Shown in pieces: positions 25,957-33,500 of a stretch of DNA of 64,000 nt; position 1 is the first letter of the stretch, and each line of letters opens with the position of its first letter. Origin of the DNA: Hamadaea sp. (lineage in GTDB: Bacteria > Actinomycetota > Actinomycetes > Mycobacteriales > Micromonosporaceae); NCBI RefSeq assembly GCF_013362815.1, contig NZ_JABFVK010000035.1, forward strand, positions 31,011 to 95,010. Reading direction: 5' to 3'. Under the pieces are notes generated by a model. It searched no databases and had not been told where the DNA came from. It was given only the letters and a program-made list of their open reading frames with translations. The translations under genes were made by a program, and so were the position numbers.

Positions 25957-26247
25957 ATGAGAGCCTGGGAGCTACGTAGCAAGTGCCGACCGGCCGCCGG
26001 AGTCCGGGCCACGGTTTCTTCGGAGGGCGTGCTGGAGCTGTTCTCGGAACAGACCTCACGTCGCTATCAGTTCGGCCCGACCGGCACCGCGATCTGGATT
26101 GCGTTGCGCCGGAACGACGACGACGCGGACGCTGCCGCGGACATGCTGTCCGAGCTGTGGGGGACCGACCCCGAGGACACACGGTTCCGAGTTCGCGAGT
26201 GGATCGGCGAACTACGTCAGATCGGCCTCGTCCGAGTGAAGCACTAG
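25957..26247 (+). CDS. PqqD-like protein (stand-alone RiPP recognition element)
   Basis: A 96-residue protein from ATG 25957 (MRAWELRSKCRPAAGVR). The winged-helix pattern of PqqD is clear: ATVSSEGVLELFSEQTSRRYQFGPTGTAIWIAL, then ADAAADMLSELWGTDPEDTRFRVREWIGELRQIGLV. Such proteins bind the leader of a ribosomal precursor peptide and present it to a modifying enzyme. No precursor peptide, radical SAM enzyme, lasso protease or cyclase was found in the window, so it is an orphan. It sits between a promoter with dyad sites and the TetR gene that precedes the PKS genes. It could be a relic, a regulator-like adaptor, or part of a PKS-linked step not yet described. Confidence 0.8.
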   Translation: MRAWELRSKCRPAAGVRATVSSEGVLELFSEQTSRRYQFGPTGTAIWIALRRNDDDADAAADMLSELWGTDPEDTRFRVREWIGELRQIGLVRVKH

Positions 26248-26332
26248 GGGTTGCCGATCTGACGGCTGTCGATGGCATACGGGGGTCGCACATCCACCGG
26301 CCGGGTGCGACGGTGGGCCCGGCCCCGCCGAC

Positions 26333-26381
26333 CACGTATCATGCGCTGTGCGAACGTAGTAAGCGGCGGATGATACGCGTG
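26333..26381. promoter_or_regulatory. Inverted repeat upstream of the cluster TetR gene
   Basis: CACGTATCAT (26333-26342) is answered by ATGATACGCGTG (26370-26381) in inverted order, a 49-bp arrangement directly before the TetR ATG at 26408. The half-site TATCAT/ATGATA is set in ACG-rich flanks like the dyads at 25866-25919. It is a likely autoregulatory site. Confidence 0.45.
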
Positions 26382-26407
26382 GCAGGCGAACAGGAGGCTG
26401 GTAGGCG

Positions 26408-27193
26408 ATGCAGGACGACGGCGTTGTCGGACTCCCAGCCAGTTTCCAAGCCGCGTGGGGCCGCAAGGTCCGTCCGACGAAAGGACCGCGGCCGGGACTG
26501 AGCCTCGAGCGGGTCGTCGAGGCCGCCGTGCAGCTCGCCAGCTCGCACTCGCTGGACGCCGTGTCGATGAGCCGGGTCGCCAGCGATCTCGGTGCCTCCA
26601 CGATGTCGCTGTACCGCTACGTGGCGTCCAAGGACGAGCTGCTCGAGCTCATGATCGATGCCGTGTACGCCCCGGTCGTCAGTGTGCCCGACTCGGACGC
26701 CGGCTGGCGCGCCCAACTGTCGACGTGGGCCTGGAGCAACCTGCGTGTGCTGCGTAAACACCCGTGGGTGCTGCGCATCCCGGTGCACGGATACCCGATG
26801 ACGCCCAACCAGATCGGCGTGATGGAGAACGGGCTTCGCGCGCTGTGGGACACCGGCCTCGCCGAGAGCGAGAAGCTGTCGGTGATCATGCTGCTGACCA
26901 GCCTGGTGCGCATCCACGTGACGCTCGGCGGCGCGGTGACCGACGCGTTCTCGGAGGAGGGGCTGAGCGAAGTCCGGGGGACCGCGGCGTACGGGAGCAT
27001 CCTGGCCCAGCTCGCGCCGGCGGCGAGCTTCCCGGCTCTGCACGCGGTCATCGAGGCCGGTGTCTTCGACGAGCAGGACCACCCCGACTTCGGCTTCGAG
27101 TTCGTCCTCGAGCGCGTGCTCGACGGCGTCGAGGCGCTCGTGCTGCTGCGCGCGGTGAATCCGGCCGCGACCACGCCCGCCTCCGCCTCCTAG
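26408..27193 (+). CDS. TetR/AcrR-family regulator with TetR_C-type ligand domain, next to the PKS genes
   Basis: A 261-residue protein from ATG 26408; AGGAGG lies 12 nt upstream. After a 30-residue tail (SFQAAWGRKVRPTKGPRPGLS), residues about 31-80 form the HTH domain (VVEAAVQLASSHSLDAVSMSRVASDLGASTMSLYRYVASKDELLELM). Residues about 95-245 form a C-terminal domain of the tetracycline-repressor type, common in regulators of antibiotic export or synthesis. It is the closest regulator to the PKS operon and shares dyad-rich DNA with the PqqD-like gene. It may respond to the polyketide or an intermediate; no exporter gene is visible in the window. Confidence 0.85.
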   Translation: MQDDGVVGLPASFQAAWGRKVRPTKGPRPGLSLERVVEAAVQLASSHSLDAVSMSRVASDLGASTMSLYRYVASKDELLELMIDAVYAPVVSVPDSDAGWRAQLSTWAWSNLRVLRKHPWVLRIPVHGYPMTPNQIGVMENGLRALWDTGLAESEKLSVIMLLTSLVRIHVTLGGAVTDAFSEEGLSEVRGTAAYGSILAQLAPAASFPALHAVIEAGVFDEQDHPDFGFEFVLERVLDGVEALVLLRAVNPAATTPASAS

Positions 27194-27265
27194 GCACGTC
27201 CGGCCAGCTCATCCACCCGACCAACCGGGCGTCTGCTAGGGGCCCCCGGTGATGGGCGGTAGGGG

Positions 27266-27295
27266 TTGACCGGCGATTTACCGGCTGGCTAGCTT
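27266..27295 (+). promoter_or_regulatory. Candidate promoter of the PKS operon
   Basis: TTGACC (27266-27271) and TAGCTT (27290-27295) are 18 nt apart, a plausible sigma-70-type -35/-10 pair. A start near 27302 gives a leader of about 225 nt that includes the 13-bp repeats. The rest of the 333-bp gap 27194-27526 holds no gene that I can support. Confidence 0.45.
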
Positions 27296-27371
27296 CGATT
27301 TCGTTCTCCCGGCCTGGCCCGCCGGACTTCACCCGCACGCCCGGCACCATTCGCACCTGCTCACCCCGGCA

Positions 27372-27436
27372 CCGAGCCCGAAAGCCGAGCCCGAAAGCCG
27401 AGCCCGAAAGCCGAGCCCGACGACGGAGCCCGACGA
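27372..27436 (+). repeat. 13-bp tandem repeats in the PKS leader
   Basis: CCGAGCCCGAAAG is repeated exactly three times (27372-27410) and followed by two diverged copies ending CGACGA (27411-27436). The array lies between the candidate promoter and the GTG start of the first PKS gene. It could be a slippage product, an RNA structure element or a protein site. Confidence 0.8.
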
Positions 27437-27526
27437 CCGAGCGCACCCGCGCCGGACGGCGATCCATCACGTCCTGGAACAGCCGGGACCGACCAAGCCG
27501 AGATCGACCAGAGGGGTGGTACGCGG

Positions 27527-30500
27527 GTGGCTGACGAGGACCAACTCCTCGATTACCTCAAGCGCACGACCGCGACGCTGCGCGAGACGCGCGCGCGGCT
27601 GGCCGACCTCGAGCGCCGGACCGCCGGAGAACCGATCGCCATCGTGGGGATGGCGTGCCGATACCCCGGCGGCGTCGATTCGCCGGAAGACCTGTGGCGC
27701 TTGGTGATGGACGAGGTCGATGCCGTCGCAGACTTTCCCACCGACCGCGGCTGGGACACGGCGGGCGTGTACGACCCGCAACCGGGCAAGGCCGGCCGCA
27801 ACTATGCCCGGCAGGGCGCGTTCCTCTACGACGCCGGGAGCTTCGACGCCGGGCTGTTCGGGATTCCGCCACGCGACGCGCTGACGATGGATCCGCAGCA
27901 TCGGCTGCTGCTGGAGGCGTCGTGGGAGGCGCTCGAACGAGCCCGGATCGACCCGACTTCGCTCAAGCGCAGCGCCACCGGCGTGTTCGCCGGGCTGATG
28001 TATCACGACTATCCCGACAGTCAGGGCGTCGGATCGCTCGCCTCCGGGCGGGTGTCCTACACGCTCGGTCTCGAGGGGCCGAGCATGACGATCGACACCG
28101 CGTGCTCGTCCTCCCTGGTCGCGCTGGACCTCGCGGTCGCGTCGCTGCGTTCGGGGGAGTGCTCCCTCGCGCTCGCCGGTGGCGTCGCCGTCATGGCCAC
28201 AATGGACGTCTTCCTGGAGTTCTCTCAGCAGCAGGCGTTGTCCCCCGACGGGCGCTGCCGCTCGTTCGCCGCCCAGGCGGACGGCACCGGCTGGGGCGAA
28301 GGGGTGGGCGTACTGGTCGTCGAGCGCCTTTCGGATGCCGAACGCAACGGTCACCCGGTGCTGGCCGTGGTCCGGGGGATCGCGACCAATCAGGACGGTG
28401 CGAGCAGCGGCCTCACCGCGCCCAACGGTCCCGCCCAGGAGCGGCTCATCCGGCATACGCTGGACCTCGCCGGGCTGACGGGTTCCGATGTGGACGTCGT
28501 CGAGGCGCACGGCACCGGCACGAAACTCGGCGACCCGATCGAGGCGCAAGCCCTGCTCAACACCTATGGGCAGGACCGTCCGGCGGGTCAGCCGCTCTGG
28601 CTCGGCTCGATGAAGTCCAACGTCGGCCACACGCAGGCGGCCGCGGCGGTCGGCGGCATCATCAAGATGGTCCTCGCGCTCAGCCACGGCGTACTGCCCA
28701 AGACCCTCCACGCCGAGGAGCCGACGCCGCGCGTCGACTGGTCCGAAGGCGACATCCAGCTGCTCACCTCGGCCAGACCATGGCCCGACCTCGGTCGTCC
28801 GCGCCGCGCGGCCGTCTCGTCCTTCGGCGTCAGCGGCACCAACTCCCACGTCATCCTCGAACAAGCCCCGGCGCCCGTCCGCCCGACGGTCCCGGCTCGC
28901 GCGCTCCCGATCACCCCCTGGACCCTGTCCGCGAAGACTCCGGCAGCGCTGCGCGGTCAAGCCAGTCGCCTCCGCCATCACATCATCGAGTACGCCGAGG
29001 CAGATCCCGTCGATGTCGGGTTGTCGTTGGTGCGTACCCGGGCCGCGCTCGATCACCGGGCGGTGGTGGTCGGAGCGAGCCGGGACGAGCTGCTCGCCGG
29101 GTTGACCGCGCTGGCCGGAGAGACGGCCGATTCGGGTGTGGTGACCGGCGTGGCGCGCGGCGAGCAGCGTACGGTGTTCGTCTTCCCCGGTGTCGGCTCG
29201 GCCTGGCCCGGCATGGCGGTGGACCTGCTGGACACGTCACCCGTGTTCGCCGCCCGGATGGCCGAGTGCGCCGAGGCGCTGACCCCGCTGGTCGACTGGG
29301 ACCTGATGAAGGTCGTCCGGGAGTCGTCCTGGCAGCCCGTCGACCGGCAGCAGCCCGTGCTCTGGGCGATCATGGTGTCGCTGGCGGCGCTGTGGCAGTC
29401 GCACGGCGTACGGCCGTCGGCGGTGGCCGGGCATTCGCAGGGGGAGATCGCGGCCGCCTGCGTCGCCGGGGTGCTGACGCTGGCGGATGCCGCCAAAGTG
29501 GTGGTGCTGCGCAGCAAGTCGCTGCTGGCGCTCACCGGCCACGGTGGAATGCTGTCGGTCGTCGCCGCCGAGGACTGGGTACGCGAACGGCTCGAACCCT
29601 ACGGCGGGCGGCTCGACGTCTCGGCGGTCAACGGTCCCAAAACCGTTGTGGTGTCGGGTAATCCCGAAGACCTCCGCCGGTTCGAACGGGAGTTGGCGGC
29701 TGCACGGGTGATGCGATGGGCCGTGCCGGACGTCGACTTCGCGGCGCACACGGCTCAGGTGGACGCGCTCGAAGACGAGCTGAACGCGTGCCTCGCCGGG
29801 ATCGAGCCGCAGCCGTCGGCGATGCCGTTCTACTCGACCGTGACGGGCGGGCGGCTGGACACCGCCGAGCTGGACGCGGCGTACTGGTATCGCAACCTGC
29901 GCTCCACGGTGGAGTTCGAGAGGACGGTACGCGCACTGCTGGCCGACGGCTACGGCGCGTTCCTGGAATGCTCGACGCACCCGATCCTGCGTCCCGGGCT
30001 GTCGGAGATCTTCGACGAGTCGAGCGCCCCCGCGACCGCGCTCGGCACCCTGGTACGCGACGACGGCAGTCTGCGCCGGTTCACCACTTCCCTGGCACAG
30101 GCCCATGTGTGCGGCGTACCCGTGGATTGGACGGCGACTTTCGCGGAGGCCGAGGCGACCGTCGTCGACCTGCCCACGTACGCCTTCGACCGCGAGCGTT
30201 ACTGGCTGGACGCAACCGCGGGGGAGGTGGACGCGGCGGCGCTCGGGCAGCGGCCGGTCGACCATCCGCTGCTGGGGGCGGCCGTTACGCTCGGCGACGG
30301 CTCCACCCTCGTGACCGGGCGGATGGCGACCCGAACGCATCCGTGGCTGGCCGATCACTCCGCGCTCGGCACTCGATTGCTAGCCGCCACCGCGTTCGTC
30401 GAGTTGGCGATCCGGGCCGGCGACGAGGCGGGCTGCGCCCGGCTTGCCGAGCTGACCCTGCTGGAGCCGCTCGTCCTCCCGGATGAGGAGCCGGTGCGGT

Positions 30501-33500
30501 TGCAGGTCCGGATCGGCTTGCCCGATGCGAGCGGCGGCCGGCCGGTCGACATCCACGCCGCGGTGAGCGACCAGGACTGGATCCGGCACGCCACCGGCGT
30601 GCTCGTCGCCGACCGGGAGCCGGCCGGATTCGAGCTGACCGAATGGCCGCCCGCGGGGGCTCTTGCCGTCGACCTGACCGGTGCGTACGACGGGCTGCGG
30701 GCGGACGGCTACGACTACGGCCCGGCGTTTCAAGGGTTGCGCGCGGTCTGGCGGCGTGGTGACGAGGTCTTCGCGGAGGCAGTGCTGCCGGAGGTCGCCG
30801 GGCTCGGCGGATTCGGCTTGCATCCGGCGCTGCTGGACGCGGCTCTGCACTCGGTCATGGTCGGCGGCGAACCCGGCGAGACTCGGCTGCCCTACGCGTG
30901 GGCGGACGTGGCGCTGCACGCGGCCGGAGCCACCCAGGTGCGCGTACGCGTTGCTCCCGGGTCGGCGACGGGACTCAGCGTCCAGGTGGCTGACAGCGCC
31001 GGTCGTCCGGTGCTCTCGGCGGCTTCGCTGGCGACCCGCCCGGCACAGGCCGGACCGGGTCCGCTGTATGCCGTCGAGTGGTTCCCGACGCCGTTGCCGG
31101 ACGCGTCAGTGGATTGGGCGTACCTCGAAGACGTGACCGAGGACGGGCCGGTGCCCGCAGTCGTCGTGCTGCGCTCTACGCAGCCAGACGGAGACGTCCC
31201 GGAAGCGTTGCGTACGACGGCTTCCCGAGTGCTTCAGTCCATTCAGGACTGGCAGATGCAGGATCGGTTCGCCGACGCGAATCTGGTGGTGCTGACCGAA
31301 GGCGCGCACGCCACCGAGTCGCTCGCCCTCGCGGCGGTCGCCGGGCTGGTGCGAGTGGCGCAGTCGGAGAACCCCGGCCGCGTCCTGCTGGTCGACACCG
31401 ACGGGCGACCGGCCTCCGCCGAGGTGCTGGGCGCGGTCTTCGCCGGAGACGAACCCGAGTACTCCGTACGCGACGGCGAGCTGTGGATTCCGCGCCTGCG
31501 CCGGCTGGACCCGTCCCTTGCGATGGGCGAGTCGAGGCGGGAGCCGGACCCGTCGGGGACGGTCCTCGTCACCGGTGGCACCAGCGGCCTCGGCCGGTTG
31601 GTGGCCCGGCATCTCGTCACCGAGCACGGCGTCCGTCACCTCCTCCTCGTCAGCCGATCCGGACCGCAGGCGCCCGGGGCCGACGAGCTGATCGCCGAAC
31701 TGTCCGGGTTGGGTGCTGCGGTGACGGTGGCCGCCTGCGACGTCGCCGAGCGCACGGCCCTGGCCGAGCTGCTGGACGTCGTCGACCCGGCGCATCCGCT
31801 CACCGGTGTCGTGCACGCGGCGGGCGTACTGGACGACGGCGTGATCGGCTCGCTGAACCCCGAGCGGCTCGACACCGTGCTGCGGCCCAAGGCGTACGCG
31901 GCGTGGCATCTCCACGATCTCACGAAGGACCACGAGCTGGCCTTCTTCGTGATGCTCTCGTCCGTCTCGGGTCTGCTGGGCGCACCCGGTCAGGGCAACT
32001 ATGCGCTGGCGAACACGTTCCTCGACGCGCTGGCTGCGTACCGGGCGGACGCCGGGCTCGCCGCCACCTCCATGGTGCTCGGCCTGTGGGACACCGAGAC
32101 CCGGCTGACCGGCGTGCTCGACCGCGCCGACCACAGCCGGATGAGCCGGCACGGCATCACCGCGTTGCCCGTGCGAGACGGGCTCGCCTTGTTCGACGCC
32201 GCGCTCCGGTCGGGCCGGCCGCGGCCGGTGGTCGCCCGGTTGCGCCTCAACATCGGCTCAGGCGCTCCCGCCATGCTCCGTGCGCTGCCCGGTGCGGCGG
32301 CCCGGCGTACGGCGGCCAACGCGGCAGGCCTGGTCCGTCCACTCGGGACGCTCACCGGCCCCACGCTGGAGAAGGCGATCCTGAGCACGGTTAGGGAACA
32401 GGTCGCCCGCATCCTCGGGTACGCCTCGACCGCGGTGATCGACCCGGGCAGCAACTTCCGGGACCTCGGCTTCGACTCCCTCACCGCGCTGGAGCTGCGC
32501 GACGCATTGGCGACCGCGGTCGGCGTACGCCTGCCGGCCACCCTCGTCTGGGACTACCCGACCGTCGCAGCCGTCGTCGCACATCTGCGCGACGCGACGA
32601 GCGGTGTGCGTACGGGGGTCAGGGTGGACGCGCCGACGCCGCGAGCAGACACCGACGAGCCGATCGCGATCGTCGGTATGGCATGCCGCTTCCCGGGTGG
32701 TGTGTCGTCCCCGGAGGATCTGTGGCAGCTGGTCGTCGACGGGCGGGACGTCGCCTCCCCGTTCCCGGATGATCGCGGCTGGCCGATCGAGCGGCTCTAC
32801 GACGAACGGCCGGGCCTGCCGGGCCGCATCTCAGCCCGGGGCGGCGGCTTTCTCGAAGGCGCGGCGGAGTTCGACCCGACCTTGTTCGGGATCAGCCCCA
32901 ACGAGGCGCTCGCCATGGACCCGCAGCAACGCCTGCTGCTGGAGACCAGCCTGGAGGCGTTCGAACGGGCCGGGCTCGACGTCACCTCGCTGCACGGCAG
33001 CAACACGGGTGTCTTCGCCGGGCTGATGTATCACGACTATCCCGGCAGCACCGCCAACGGGTCCATCGCGGCAGGCCTGGTGTCCTACACCTTCGGCTTG
33101 CAGGGGCCGTGCGCCACTGTGGACACCGCCTGCTCGTCATCGCTGGTGGCCCTGCACTGGGCGGTACGCGCCCTCCGGGCGGGCGAATGCGATCTGGCCC
33201 TCGCCGGTGGGGTGACCGTGATGGCCACCCCGGAATCGCTGCTGTACTTCAGCGCGCAGCAGGGGTTGTCCGCCGACGGCCGCTGCCGCTCGTTCGCCGA
33301 GTCGGCGGCCGGCACCGGGCTGTCCGAGGGCGTCGGCGTACTGCTGGTCGAGCGGCTGTCCGACGCCCAGCGCAACGGTCATGACGTCTTGGCCGTGGTA
33401 CGCGGCAGCGCGGTCAACTCCGACGGCGCGAGCAACGGGCTCACCGCCCCGAGCGGCCCGGCCCAGCAACGGGTGATCCTGCGGGCGCTGGCCGACGCCG

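Noticed and set aside
26272..26373. 33-codon frame between the PqqD-like and TetR genes as a possible RiPP precursor
   Set aside because: The peptide is Arg-rich with no leader-core pattern, no ribosome-binding site, and it overlaps the inverted repeat before the TetR gene.
27527..28880. First KS as a KSQ-type loading domain
   Set aside because: The active site reads DTACSSS with Cys at residue 193, and a docking helix precedes the domain.
30255..31060. An ER domain in any of the modules
   Set aside because: Spacing between DH and KR is too short in every module and no NADPH-binding ER motif (such as HAAAGGVG) was seen.
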